Source: Paludibacteraceae bacterium
Lineage (GTDB): Bacteria > Bacteroidota > Bacteroidia > Bacteroidales > Paludibacteraceae
Assembly (NCBI GenBank): GCA_024683975.1
Contig: JAIKXR010000032.1
Coordinates: 1-53,159, forward strand
Length of the DNA: 53,159 bases
Direction of reading: 5' to 3'
The position numbers were made by a program, and so were the translations under genes. The notes beneath the pieces were generated by a model. It saw only the letters and a program-made list of their open reading frames with translations. It did no database searches and was not told the DNA's origin. Every line of letters begins with the position of its first letter. The first letter of the stretch is position 1. Below are positions 25,902-34,550 of the stretch, in pieces.

Positions 25902-25958
25902 CCGCGTCTTTGAGTGGGCAGGCACTTTGACAGACAGAAGTACCAGTAAAAGACGCGG
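25902..25958 (+). promoter_or_regulatory. 5'-end stem-loop in the secG leader
   Basis: CCGCGTCTTT (25902-25911) is perfectly complementary to AAAGACGCGG (25949-25958), closing a 37-base loop. The first arm falls right at the predicted transcription start. A smaller inner pairing (ACTT with AAGT) is possible. It could protect the 5' end or act as a regulator; it is not a class I recognise. Confidence 0.5.
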
Positions 25959-26024
25959 CTCCATCTTAAAGACAAAACCGAAAATTGACAAAGAAACCCA
26001 AACGGAAACAAAAAAAGACAAACT

Positions 26025-26375
26025 ATGGATACATTTTTAACTATTCTTATCGTTATTATCGCCATTCTGCTCGTCCTTTTGGTATTGGTTCAGAACAGCA
26101 AGGGCGGTGGCTTGGCTTCAGGTTTTGCAAGCGGCAACCAGGTAATGGGTGCCCCCCGTACCGCAGACTTCCTTGAAAAAGCCACTTGGACGCTCATCGC
26201 CGCCATCGTTATTTTGAGTATTTTTGCCGTAGGTACAAGCAAAGGCAAGGAAGTTCAAACCACCAATGAAAGCGCTATCACCGAGCAAGTGGAAGAAGCC
26301 GCTTCGGCTCTCCAGCCTGCCGCTGCGCCCGCTGCAGACAACGCCGTAGATAACACAGAAGCCGCAGGAGAGTAA
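26025..26375 (+). CDS. secG: preprotein translocase subunit SecG
   Basis: A 116-residue membrane protein with two helices. The first is TILIVIIAILLVLLVLVQ, followed by the family motif QNSKGGGLASGF. The second is WTLIAAIVILSIFAV. The C-terminus is an Ala/Pro/Glu-rich low-complexity tail as often seen in Bacteroidota SecG. SecG assists SecYEG during protein export. It is monocistronic, with its own promoter and a hairpin behind it. Confidence 0.93.
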   Translation: MDTFLTILIVIIAILLVLLVLVQNSKGGGLASGFASGNQVMGAPRTADFLEKATWTLIAAIVILSIFAVGTSKGKEVQTTNESAITEQVEEAASALQPAAAPAADNAVDNTEAAGE

Positions 26376-26405
26376 TAACGGTTTTTCACATCTGTTTTAT
26401 TTAGC

Positions 26406-26441
26406 ACACAACATAGAGCCAGACATGGCTCTATGTTGTGT
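26406..26441. terminator. hairpin between convergent secG and glycosyltransferase
   Basis: Perfect 15-bp arms (26406-26420 and 26427-26441) with a 6-base loop. No T-run follows on either strand, so it may be a weak terminator or an RNA-stabilising end. Confidence 0.6.
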
Positions 26442-26486
26442 GTGTATATCTGTAGCGGGTCGGGTAAGCAATACAGATTACTTTCG

Positions 26487-27257
26487 TCAGAAAGAAGCGG
26501 ATTTTTTTTGCCGTGAGGCTATTCCTCCTGTCAGACTCACCAGCATATAGAGCGGATACAACAACTCCAGCAGCAGGATGACCCACCACGGCGAGTCCTT
26601 GTCCCTCTTCCTGACCAGCTTGTACTCAACAGGGAATTTGACTGCCAGCACCAAAGGACATACCACTTGCAGCACATTGGCAGCCACAACAGCCATACCG
26701 CACAGGCGTATGTCCCTGTCCTTAAATGCATCCGCTTTGCCTGCCCAGCGCATCCGCTGGCGAAAGAAAGCGCGCCAACCCTTGACGGGACGGACAACGG
26801 CTTCATATTCCGGCCTGTCCGCCACCTCTATAGCCAATCCTCTGCGCTTGAAACTCTCCAGCAAAAACATATCGTCGCCGCTCGCCATTTCCGCGTGCAA
26901 ATCCCCGTAACTCTCCATCCACCGCTGTCTTCGCACCAACAAGTTGGCACCCGAACACATGACAGCCCTGCCTTTAGCGGCAGTGAGCATAGTGATCGAC
27001 TGCAGGGCGGCGTATTCGGCAATCTGCAGCCGCTCAAGAAGAGCAGGGTGGGGACTGTCGGACTCCATCCGGAGTGGCAGTATGACCATATCCGCCTGAG
27101 TGTCAGGCAATGCCGCAGGCGGCAAAACATCGTCGTCCATCAAATGGACATACTCCGTCCGCGCATCGGCGACAAGCCTCCTGAGAGCATGTTTCTTGCC
27201 CTTGCCCTCATCGTTAATACCTCGCCGCGCCACTACTATGGTATAATCCTTCAGCAC
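26487..27257 (-). CDS. GT2-family glycosyltransferase, N-terminally short
   Basis: A 256-residue protein from a GTG at 27257. It has the middle and C-terminal parts of a membrane-associated GT2 enzyme: GKGKKHALRRLV, the metal-binding DDD in YVHLMDDDVLPP, the acceptor-site ASGDDMF, and a QRMRW motif (FFRQRMRWAGK). Membrane-like segments follow (VVAANVLQVVCPLVLAV and a second near VILLLELLYPLYMLV). The usual first strand and nucleotide-binding motif are missing. In the same frame there are only 13 more codons before the TGA of aroA. It is either an unusual short protein, started elsewhere, or truncated. It is the last gene of the M49-aroA operon. Confidence 0.7.
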   Translation of the reverse strand: MLKDYTIVVARRGINDEGKGKKHALRRLVADARTEYVHLMDDDVLPPAALPDTQADMVILPLRMESDSPHPALLERLQIAEYAALQSITMLTAAKGRAVMCSGANLLVRRQRWMESYGDLHAEMASGDDMFLLESFKRRGLAIEVADRPEYEAVVRPVKGWRAFFRQRMRWAGKADAFKDRDIRLCGMAVVAANVLQVVCPLVLAVKFPVEYKLVRKRDKDSPWWVILLLELLYPLYMLVSLTGGIASRQKKSASF

Positions 27258-27296
27258 AGTCTGTTTGAGTTTTGTCCCAACCGGTTTGCGTTTTTC

Positions 27297-28355
27297 TCAA
27301 ATTGATTCGCTTTTATCTCTGACTTTTTGCAGCTGACTCAAAAACATCGGGTAGGATTTGCCTATACACTCCTTGTCATCACAGTCCATATCCGCCGCCA
27401 TCAGTGCCATCGCCATACGGTGGTCGTGACAAGTGAGATGCCGTCCGACAGCCTGCAAGCGGTCACTCTCCTTCCAGCCAAGCCGTTCAGTCCCCGCAGC
27501 CTGCAAACAGACACCCAACCTTTCGCAGGCCAGTGCAACGGCAGGATAAAGGTCCGGACATGCGGAGAAATCCACCGCATAATTGTCAGGCAGCCGTACG
27601 GACTGGTCCTGCGTCAGAACCACCCCTTTGAGCTGCGGCTCACTGACAAAGGCAGTCTTTACCCCCAACGGCGCAAAAAGATTTTTCACACACTCGTCCC
27701 CCTGCAAAACAGACGGTTGCAAGTCTTCAAGAAAAATCTCCCCACCGTGCAACGCCACCCATTCGTACCAAAAAGCGGCACTGCTCCAGTCACGCTCTAT
27801 CGTGTCGCAACTGCGCGAACAGCCGTAACGGCCGATTATCCGGCGGGTCATAGATATATATGGTGACTGTTCATCCGTTTCCACCTCCAAACCAATCAGC
27901 AGCAGTGCGGACACAAACTGAGACGATAGCAACGGCTCACCGTCTGAATGTATCTTTTGTTTTTTCAGTTTCCTACTGATAATACGCAGCGGCGGAAAAC
28001 CTTCTTCGCCCAGATACCCAATGTCCGCGCCCGCTTGCCGCAACATTTCCACCTCTTGCCCTATCGGCCGCTGACGCATACGTTCATCGCCGTCTAAAAC
28101 AAAGGTCATAGGGCGGTTTGACAGTTGTGCGCAATAGGCGGTCAGAAAACGCATCGCGGTACCGCAGTTGCCTGTATCAAGAGCCAGTGTGCCTCCGTCA
28201 GCGGTCAGTATGGCCCGCAAAGCGTTGTGTATGACTCTCACATCTTCCGGAAAAGAAGCATCGGAGACCCCCATCAGCGGGTCTCCGTGCAAAGCCTGCA
28301 GTATGAGCCTGCGGTTGGCTATACTCTTGGAGATGGGAAGTGAGACAGTGACCAT
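27297..28355 (-). CDS. aroA: 3-phosphoshikimate 1-carboxyvinyltransferase (EPSP synthase), compact
   Basis: A 352-residue protein, well short of the usual 410-430. It makes EPSP from shikimate-3-phosphate and PEP in aromatic amino acid synthesis. Catalytic and binding residues are still present: PISKSIANR at the N-terminus, GTAMRFLTA, RMRQRPI, SSQF, the Asp of YAVDFSACPD, WKESDR, DHRMAMA and GKSYP. The missing length lies in the N-terminal lead, in the region around IIGRYGCSRSCDTIERDW, and between WKESDR and DHRMAMA. The start codon shares one base with the stop of the preceding M49 gene (TGATG), so translation is coupled. Confidence 0.9.
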   Translation of the reverse strand: MVTVSLPISKSIANRRLILQALHGDPLMGVSDASFPEDVRVIHNALRAILTADGGTLALDTGNCGTAMRFLTAYCAQLSNRPMTFVLDGDERMRQRPIGQEVEMLRQAGADIGYLGEEGFPPLRIISRKLKKQKIHSDGEPLLSSQFVSALLLIGLEVETDEQSPYISMTRRIIGRYGCSRSCDTIERDWSSAAFWYEWVALHGGEIFLEDLQPSVLQGDECVKNLFAPLGVKTAFVSEPQLKGVVLTQDQSVRLPDNYAVDFSACPDLYPAVALACERLGVCLQAAGTERLGWKESDRLQAVGRHLTCHDHRMAMALMAADMDCDDKECIGKSYPMFLSQLQKVRDKSESI

Positions 28356-30391
28356 CAGTTAACGTCCGGCAGGAACGAATAGTCACGCGAATAGCGCAGG
28401 TGTTGTTCGACGTAACCTTCAGTGTAGCCGATAGTGACATCGGTCACGTTGCCCGCCTCGTCTTTAACCAGCGTATAGACAGGGTTGACAAATCCTTTAT
28501 ACGGGGCAAGGTCAAGTTTCTTGTAACGCTCCAAAATCTCTTTGTGGAGTTCGGGATTGACTTTCACGGCGTATGTCTCCACCAACTCTTTTGCAGCGGC
28601 ATAGTCGCCCTCAGAGGTGACGCGCTGGATCTCGCGCAGCAGTTCTCCGAACAGACGGCGCAGACCCTCATAGTCGTTGATACGCAGGTAGTGCTTGCCG
28701 TCACGGTCCACAATCTCCACCTCTTTGTTCTCCGCGTGCTGATAGACCCAGTTGGCAATCAGCTGTCGGTCGCGCATGTGCGCTTCCTCAATGTCCTTGC
28801 CCGGCTCGATACGGACCAGCTGCGTCATCAGTCCGTTCATCATCTGCTGGTAGTACCCCGCCTTGTAAGCGTCCTTGTCAGGCAGCAGACCCAGTTCAAC
28901 CAGTTTGGGGTCGGCGAGATAATACAGTCCGAACAGGTCAGCGCGGGCCTCTTCGATGGTCGAGCCGTGTTCCTTCAGATTCTCTTTTGTCACTCCCGGC
29001 ATCAGTTTGCCCGAACCGTGTCCCGCGCATTCGTGCAGGTCGGTATGGAGGTCGTTGCACAGCGTCCCGTATTGTTCGGCGCGCTTGCGCGTCTCCTCGT
29101 CAATGACGAACTCCTCCGCAAAGCCGTTGCCTTTCGCCGCTTCGTCGTAGGCGTGCGAGAGATTGTCAATCGAGACAGACTTGCTGCCGTACTCTTTGCG
29201 AATCCAGTTGGCGTTGGGCAGGTTGATGCCGATGGGTGTGGCGGGATAGCAGTCGCCGCCAAGCATCGCCGCCGTTATCACTTTCGCGCTCACGCCTTTG
29301 ACTTCCTCTTTCTTGTATTTCGGGTCAGTCGGCGAGTTGTCCTCAAACCATTGCGCGTTCTGCGAAATAAGTTCGGTGCGGTGGGTTGATTCCACATTTT
29401 TGAAGTTCACCATTGCCTCCCAAGTACCCGTTATGCCTAACGGGTCGGCGTAAGTTTCGGTAAATCCGTTAACGAAATCCACCCGGCTGTCGAGGTCTTT
29501 AACCCATGCTATGCAGTACTCATTGAAGGTGTCAAGATCGCCTGTCTCGTTGTAGGCAATCAGTTTCTCTATCACCGCTTTTTGCTCTTCTGTTTCAGCG
29601 AACTCCAACGCTTTGCGCAGACTCTCCACCACTTTTTCCAACGCCGCCGAGTACAGTCCTCCTATGCGGTAAACGCGCTCTTCCACCTTGCCGTCCACTT
29701 TGACCAGCTGCGAGTTCAGACCTATCCATTTGGGCTGCTCCGAATTGTCCTTGTGGGCAGCGTACCAAGCCTCTGCATCGGCTTGCGTCATACCGTCGCC
29801 GTAGTAGTTGCCTGCAGATGCCGCTATCAGGTCCACGCCGTCTGCCTGAGCCATACGCTTCTGCATGAGTGCGGGGTCGAACATAACATCTATAACCTCT
29901 TTGTCAAGCGTGTAACCCGCTTCGGCAAGAGCCGCTTCAAACCACTCGCGGCTGAACTCCGGCAGGAACTTGTCCTCACTGTAGTGGTGGTGAATGCCGT
30001 TGGAGAACCATACCCGCTTGAGGTACTTCTCGAAAAGCCGGTCTTGTTCGTCCGCAGCGTTCTCAAGAGTGTTCTGGCCGTTTCGGGTCTTGTTAAGATA
30101 TACCGCCTCCAAAGCTCGGCGTATGCGCAGGTTGTAGTGGCAGTTCTGGTCGTACAGTATGTCCCTGCCTTGCAACGCCGCCTCACTCAAGTAAAAAACC
30201 AGTTGTTTCTGCTGAAGCGACAACTGCTCAAAGCCTTCCACGCGATAGCGCAGAACCTCCAGATCATAGAATTTGTCCACGTTGTAACTGAATTTGTCGT
30301 TGGTTGTTTTGTCTGTCTGTTTCTTGCAGCCTGTCATCGCTGCCACTGTTGCGACGGCTATCGCCGCGCACAAAATAAATCTGTTTTTCAT
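28355..30391 (-). CDS. dipeptidyl peptidase III-like metallopeptidase (M49), lipoprotein
   Basis: A 678-residue protein. The start at 30391 (MKNRFILCAAIA) gives a lipoprotein signal with Cys at residue 22 in AMTGC; an in-frame upstream ATG would add 20 unlikely residues. The zinc motif is HECAGHGSGK, the six-residue HExxxH form peculiar to family M49, followed by EEARADLFGLYYL for the third ligand. M49 enzymes remove dipeptides from peptide N-termini, here probably in the periplasm or at the surface. It is the first gene of an operon with aroA and the glycosyltransferase. Confidence 0.93.
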   Translation of the reverse strand: MKNRFILCAAIAVATVAAMTGCKKQTDKTTNDKFSYNVDKFYDLEVLRYRVEGFEQLSLQQKQLVFYLSEAALQGRDILYDQNCHYNLRIRRALEAVYLNKTRNGQNTLENAADEQDRLFEKYLKRVWFSNGIHHHYSEDKFLPEFSREWFEAALAEAGYTLDKEVIDVMFDPALMQKRMAQADGVDLIAASAGNYYGDGMTQADAEAWYAAHKDNSEQPKWIGLNSQLVKVDGKVEERVYRIGGLYSAALEKVVESLRKALEFAETEEQKAVIEKLIAYNETGDLDTFNEYCIAWVKDLDSRVDFVNGFTETYADPLGITGTWEAMVNFKNVESTHRTELISQNAQWFEDNSPTDPKYKKEEVKGVSAKVITAAMLGGDCYPATPIGINLPNANWIRKEYGSKSVSIDNLSHAYDEAAKGNGFAEEFVIDEETRKRAEQYGTLCNDLHTDLHECAGHGSGKLMPGVTKENLKEHGSTIEEARADLFGLYYLADPKLVELGLLPDKDAYKAGYYQQMMNGLMTQLVRIEPGKDIEEAHMRDRQLIANWVYQHAENKEVEIVDRDGKHYLRINDYEGLRRLFGELLREIQRVTSEGDYAAAKELVETYAVKVNPELHKEILERYKKLDLAPYKGFVNPVYTLVKDEAGNVTDVTIGYTEGYVEQHLRYSRDYSFLPDVN

Positions 30392-30417
30392 CGTTGTATA
30401 TGGTTGGTTTGCCGCCG

Positions 30418-30425
30418 CAAAGGTA
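30418..30425 (-). promoter_or_regulatory. -7 element of the M49-aroA operon
   Basis: TACCTTTG on the minus strand, 27 bases before the start codon. No clear -33 TTTG is found at the expected distance (a CAAA on the plus strand lies 23 bases away), so only the -7 element is well supported. Confidence 0.5.
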
Positions 30426-30520
30426 ATGCTTTTTTTTGCAATTCCACCCAAATTGTGACATTTTCAAAATAAAGAAACAGAGACAAACAAACTTGCGAAA
30501 AATAAATAATGAATTTACTA

Positions 30521-30552
30521 TTTGTGCGAATGTAACAATTATGTTATTTTTG
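30521..30552 (+). promoter_or_regulatory. promoter of the tsaB operon
   Basis: TTTG at 30521-30524, 20 bases, TATTTTTG at 30545-30552. It diverges from the M49 promoter and lies about 60 bases before tsaB. Confidence 0.8.
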
Positions 30553-30614
30553 CGCGCTATTTCGTATCGCTTGGTTATTATAGGAAACAAGCAGTAATGC
30601 CGTGAGCAGACAGT

Positions 30615-31355
30615 ATGGACAAGTCAGTGTTGTGTATAGAGACGAGTACGGATGTATGTTCGGCCGCAGTGGTGAGCAAGGAGCGTGGTGTGCTGTCATG
30701 GAGGATATCCGAGGGCGGCAACCATTCGCAGCTGCTGCCGCGTTTTGTTGATGAATTGATTGGAGAATTAAGAGAGAGCAAGAGGCCGGCAGGCACAGAC
30801 AGTAACAATTCAGACAGAGGAAAAATAATAGATGCTGTTGCGGTCAGCAGCGGTCCGGGGAGTTATACGGGGTTGAGAATAGGTGTCAGCACAGGCAAGG
30901 GACTGGCATACGGTTTAGGAGTGCCTTTGATATCGGTACCGACGTTGGAACTGCTGTGCGAATGCGCGTTAACGGGCGGCGAGACAGAAGACGGCTCGAT
31001 GTTGTGCCCTATGATAGACGCCCGCAGGATGGAAGTGTTTACGGCATTGTATGACAGGGAGTTGAATGTGATTATGGGTTTGCGTGCGCAGGTAGTGAGT
31101 GATGGCAATTGGCTGCCATCCGGAAAAATATATTATTTTGGCAACGGCGCTGAGAAGTGTGAGGAGATATTGAGCGGAGATGATTCAGGTGTCAGGGAAT
31201 TGTGTTTATTGAAGGGTATAAGGGCGGATGCGCGAATGATGGGGAGAATTGCGATAAGAAAGTCAGAAGAAGGTCAGACAGTGGATGTGGCATACTTTGA
31301 GCCTTTGTACTTGAAGGAGTTTGTAGCCGCTCCATCGCATATAAAAGGATTATGA
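30615..31355 (+). CDS. tsaB: tRNA threonylcarbamoyladenosine biosynthesis protein TsaB
   Basis: A 246-residue protein that acts with TsaD and TsaE in t6A37 modification of ANN-decoding tRNAs. It has the ASKHA-type start VLCIETSTDVCSAAV, the GGNHSQLLP segment, and SSGPGSYTGLRIGVSTGKGL, the TsaB hallmark. It overlaps the next gene by 4 bases (ATGA). It is the first gene of a plus-strand operon that runs to the flippase. Confidence 0.94.
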   Translation: MDKSVLCIETSTDVCSAAVVSKERGVLSWRISEGGNHSQLLPRFVDELIGELRESKRPAGTDSNNSDRGKIIDAVAVSSGPGSYTGLRIGVSTGKGLAYGLGVPLISVPTLELLCECALTGGETEDGSMLCPMIDARRMEVFTALYDRELNVIMGLRAQVVSDGNWLPSGKIYYFGNGAEKCEEILSGDDSGVRELCLLKGIRADARMMGRIAIRKSEEGQTVDVAYFEPLYLKEFVAAPSHIKGL

Positions 31356-33976
31356 AGATAAAAGTATTTATAGTATTCAGTTTGTTGAGTTTGACAGTGT
31401 TGAGTGGTTGCAAGACCACGAAGAACACCGGTGCCACACGTGCTTATCACGGTATGCGTGTGGTTCATAATGTGTATTTCAACGGTCAGATATCCTATAA
31501 TGACGGTTTGCGGGCTATAGGAAAGTCGAACAAGGATGATTATTCGGGTATTATACCGTTGTATCCGATCAGCAATGAGAGTTCTCGTCAGACAGCAACG
31601 GGTGAGATGGAGAAATGTATAGAGAAGTGCAGGAAGTGCATCAAGTTACATTCGATACACGTCAAGCCTGAGGTTGATTATAAGCGCAGCAGTGACCCTG
31701 AATACAAGAACTGGCTACGCAGCAAGGAGTTTAACCCTTATATGTACAGGGCCTGGCTGCTATTGGCAGAGGCAGAGTTTCACAAGGGAGACTTTTTGGG
31801 CAGCATAGGTACGTTTAACTATGTGAGCAGGTTGTATGAGAATGATCCCGATATGGTGGCAATGTGTCAGTTGTGGGTGGCTCGCTCATACGGTGAGATG
31901 GGTTGGATATACGATGCGGAGGATATGCTCAGCAAGGTCAAGGTGGATAATCTCAAGCGTCAGAACCAGCCGTTTTATTCGGCAGTGAGTGCGGATATAC
32001 ATATAAAGTCGAAGCGTTATCAGGAAGCCATACCTTTTGTGAAAGTAGCAGAGAGGGGCGAGAAGCGGAGTTTGTACAAGCCGCGTTTTGAGTTTGTTCT
32101 GGGGCAGTTGTATCAACGGGCAGGTCAGAACAAGCAGGCCAAAGACGCATACAAGCATGTGATAGACATGCAGCCTGAGCATGAGATGAATTTTCAGGCA
32201 CATTTGCGTTATTATGAGTTGCAAGGCGATACAATGAAGACAATGAAGCGGCTAAGGCGTATGGTGAGACTGGAAAAGAACAAGGAGAAACTTGACGTGC
32301 TGTACGGCACGATGGGTAACATATATCTTGCCAACAAGGATACAGTCAAGGCTCTCAGGTGTTATGAGGAGGGAATAAAAGGCAGCAAGTCCGGCGGAAC
32401 CGACAAGGCATTGATATTGGTGAAAGCCGGTGACCTGTATTATGAGCGTATGGATTATGAGGACGCGTCGCGTTGTTACGGCGAGGCGGAGCCGTTGCTC
32501 AGTCATCAGAACGATGCCTACGAGCGTGTGCAGAAACGTCAGGATGTGTTGTCAGATTTGGTTCAGTATGTACAGACTATACGTCTTCAAGACTCGTTGC
32601 AGTACCTGTCGGGGTTGAGTGAAAAGGAGCAGTTGGCGGTGGTGGAGAAACTGATAGAGGACTTGAAGGCAAAGGAAGCGGCGGACAGTATAAAACAGGC
32701 AGCAGAGGCGCGTGAGAGGGAGTTGGGCGATGAGCCGTTGTCGGTCAATACTGACTTGATGGTTGGCGGTATGCGTGACAACAGCTGGTATTTCTACAAT
32801 GCCGATTTGCTTCAGAAAGGCAAGGGTCTGTTCCGTAAGCAGTGGGGTAACAGGTCGTTAGAGGATAACTGGCGCAGGACGAGCAAGTCGCTAACCGTTT
32901 CATCGCAGGACATGGCAGAGGAACAAGAGGAAGGAATGAAAGCAGATTCGACCGGTGGTACCGGTATCAAGGAGGAAAAGGCACCGGACAAGTACCAGCC
33001 TGAATATTATCTCCGTCAGATACCCAAGACAGCGGAAGATATAGCGGCATCCAACGAGCAGATTGCTGACGCTTTGTATGCATTGACAGGTGTTTACAGG
33101 GACAGGTTGGAAGATTTGCAACTGAGCAGGGAGTCGATGGAGGATTATGAACGCCGTTTCCCGAATAATGAGAATGTTGTGGAACTGATATACAGGCAAT
33201 ACCTGTCAGCACTTAAGAAAGATGACGAGAAGGAGGCGGAACGGTGCAAGCAGTTGTTAGTGAGCCGGTATGGCAAGACGGAGCAGGCAAGAATAGTGTC
33301 AGATCCGCAGTATCTGGAGTCATTACGCAGGATGGCGAAGGAACAAGATTCCGTTTATGAAGACACATACGCCGCATACAGGGATGGCAGATATGATGTG
33401 GTGAAGACAAACAAGGAGTATGCAGAGTCACGTTTTCCGCAATCGTATCTGATGCCGAGGTTTATGTTCCTGAGCGCAGTCGGCGTGGCGAGGACAGAGG
33501 GTCAGCAGCCATTTGTAGAGAGTTTGCAGGAGATGGTGGACAAGTATCCTAATCACGAGTTGAGTGCGATGGCCAAGTCGATGCTTGCAATGATGGGTGA
33601 GGGTCAGACTGCACAGACTGGCGGTTCGCCGACATCGTTGGAGGATGCACGACAGGAAGAGCAAGCCCAGACAGCGGCTGAAACGGCAGCACAGGAGGCT
33701 GAAGACAAGGAGAACAGGATAGCCATTGTAATAGCAAAAGATGAAGCCAAACTGAACAACCTGCTGTATGAGGTGGCTGTATATAATTTCAGTCAGTTCC
33801 TGATCAGGGACTTTGACCTGCAGTCGGAGTTGAACTACGGAACAGGAATCAGTGCGGTGATAATAAGCGGATTTGAGAAAGAAGAGGATATGCAATGGTA
33901 CTTGAACAAGTTAAGAGAAAACGAATATATGTCAGTCTTGTTGCAAAACGCAGAGGCACAAATAGAAACACATTAA
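31352..33976 (+). CDS. PorW/SprE-like TPR lipoprotein
   Basis: An 874-residue protein with a lipoprotein signal (lipobox LSGC, Cys at residue 20). The start of the mature part (TRAYHGMRVVHNVYFNG, then YSGIIPLYPIS) and the following TPR repeats (residues about 120-420) resemble PorW/SprE, the outer-membrane lipoprotein linked to the type IX secretion system. The second half has charged linkers (EEGMKADSTGGTGIKEEK), further TPR-like helices, and a C-terminal segment that may be an SPOR-like unit (EEDMQWYLNKLRENEY). Homologues also occur in Bacteroidales without gliding. Its presence makes a T9SS possible but does not prove one. Confidence 0.78.
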   Translation: MKIKVFIVFSLLSLTVLSGCKTTKNTGATRAYHGMRVVHNVYFNGQISYNDGLRAIGKSNKDDYSGIIPLYPISNESSRQTATGEMEKCIEKCRKCIKLHSIHVKPEVDYKRSSDPEYKNWLRSKEFNPYMYRAWLLLAEAEFHKGDFLGSIGTFNYVSRLYENDPDMVAMCQLWVARSYGEMGWIYDAEDMLSKVKVDNLKRQNQPFYSAVSADIHIKSKRYQEAIPFVKVAERGEKRSLYKPRFEFVLGQLYQRAGQNKQAKDAYKHVIDMQPEHEMNFQAHLRYYELQGDTMKTMKRLRRMVRLEKNKEKLDVLYGTMGNIYLANKDTVKALRCYEEGIKGSKSGGTDKALILVKAGDLYYERMDYEDASRCYGEAEPLLSHQNDAYERVQKRQDVLSDLVQYVQTIRLQDSLQYLSGLSEKEQLAVVEKLIEDLKAKEAADSIKQAAEARERELGDEPLSVNTDLMVGGMRDNSWYFYNADLLQKGKGLFRKQWGNRSLEDNWRRTSKSLTVSSQDMAEEQEEGMKADSTGGTGIKEEKAPDKYQPEYYLRQIPKTAEDIAASNEQIADALYALTGVYRDRLEDLQLSRESMEDYERRFPNNENVVELIYRQYLSALKKDDEKEAERCKQLLVSRYGKTEQARIVSDPQYLESLRRMAKEQDSVYEDTYAAYRDGRYDVVKTNKEYAESRFPQSYLMPRFMFLSAVGVARTEGQQPFVESLQEMVDKYPNHELSAMAKSMLAMMGEGQTAQTGGSPTSLEDARQEEQAQTAAETAAQEAEDKENRIAIVIAKDEAKLNNLLYEVAVYNFSQFLIRDFDLQSELNYGTGISAVIISGFEKEEDMQWYLNKLRENEYMSVLLQNAEAQIETH

Positions 33977-33980
33977 TGTT

Positions 33981-34529
33981 ATGAAGATAACAGAGACTCC
34001 GATAGAAGGCTTGCTGGTGATTGAGCCGGATGTTTTTCGCGATTCGAGGGGATTTTTCCTTGAGGTTTTTAATGAGTCACGCTACAGTGAGGCAGGCATA
34101 GATGCGCATTTTGTGCAGGATAATATGTCGATGAGTTCGTATGGTGTGGTCCGTGGTTTGCATTTTCAGAGAGGCGAATGGTCCCAGGCCAAGTTAGTGA
34201 GTTGTGCAGTAGGCTGTGTATTTGATGTGGCGGTTGATTTGCGCAAAGGGTCAAAGACTTACGGCAGGTGGTATGGTGTTGAATTGAGCGATGACAACCA
34301 TCGTCAGATGTTCATACCCCACGGATTTGCCCACGGTTTTTCGGTATTGAGTGAGAAGGCGTTGTTCATGTATAAATGTGACAGGTTTTTCCACAAGGAG
34401 TCGGAAGGCGGCATATTGCTCAGTGACAGCGATCTGGATATCGATTGGCGTGTGCCTGAAAGTGCGCGCATCTTGAGCGACAAGGACAAGGTTTATCCGA
34501 GGTTGCGGGATACGCTAATTGAGTTTTAA
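33981..34529 (+). CDS. rfbC: dTDP-4-dehydrorhamnose 3,5-epimerase
   Basis: A 182-residue cupin-fold enzyme of dTDP-L-rhamnose synthesis. Typical residues are seen in FVQDNMSMSSYGVVRGLHFQ, with the catalytic His in RGLHFQ, and in FIPHGFAHGFSVLSE. It starts four bases after the TPR gene and is followed by rfbD. The first two pathway enzymes, rfbA and rfbB, are not in the window. The product would feed surface polysaccharide, in line with the flippase in the same operon. Confidence 0.95.
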   Translation: MKITETPIEGLLVIEPDVFRDSRGFFLEVFNESRYSEAGIDAHFVQDNMSMSSYGVVRGLHFQRGEWSQAKLVSCAVGCVFDVAVDLRKGSKTYGRWYGVELSDDNHRQMFIPHGFAHGFSVLSEKALFMYKCDRFFHKESEGGILLSDSDLDIDWRVPESARILSDKDKVYPRLRDTLIEF

Positions 34530-34550
34530 CGATTTGAGAAAAGCGCGAAT

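Noticed and set aside
28400..29389. 329-codon plus-strand frame within the M49 gene
   Set aside because: It is antisense to a protein with an intact HECAGH motif, and the translation has no recognisable features.
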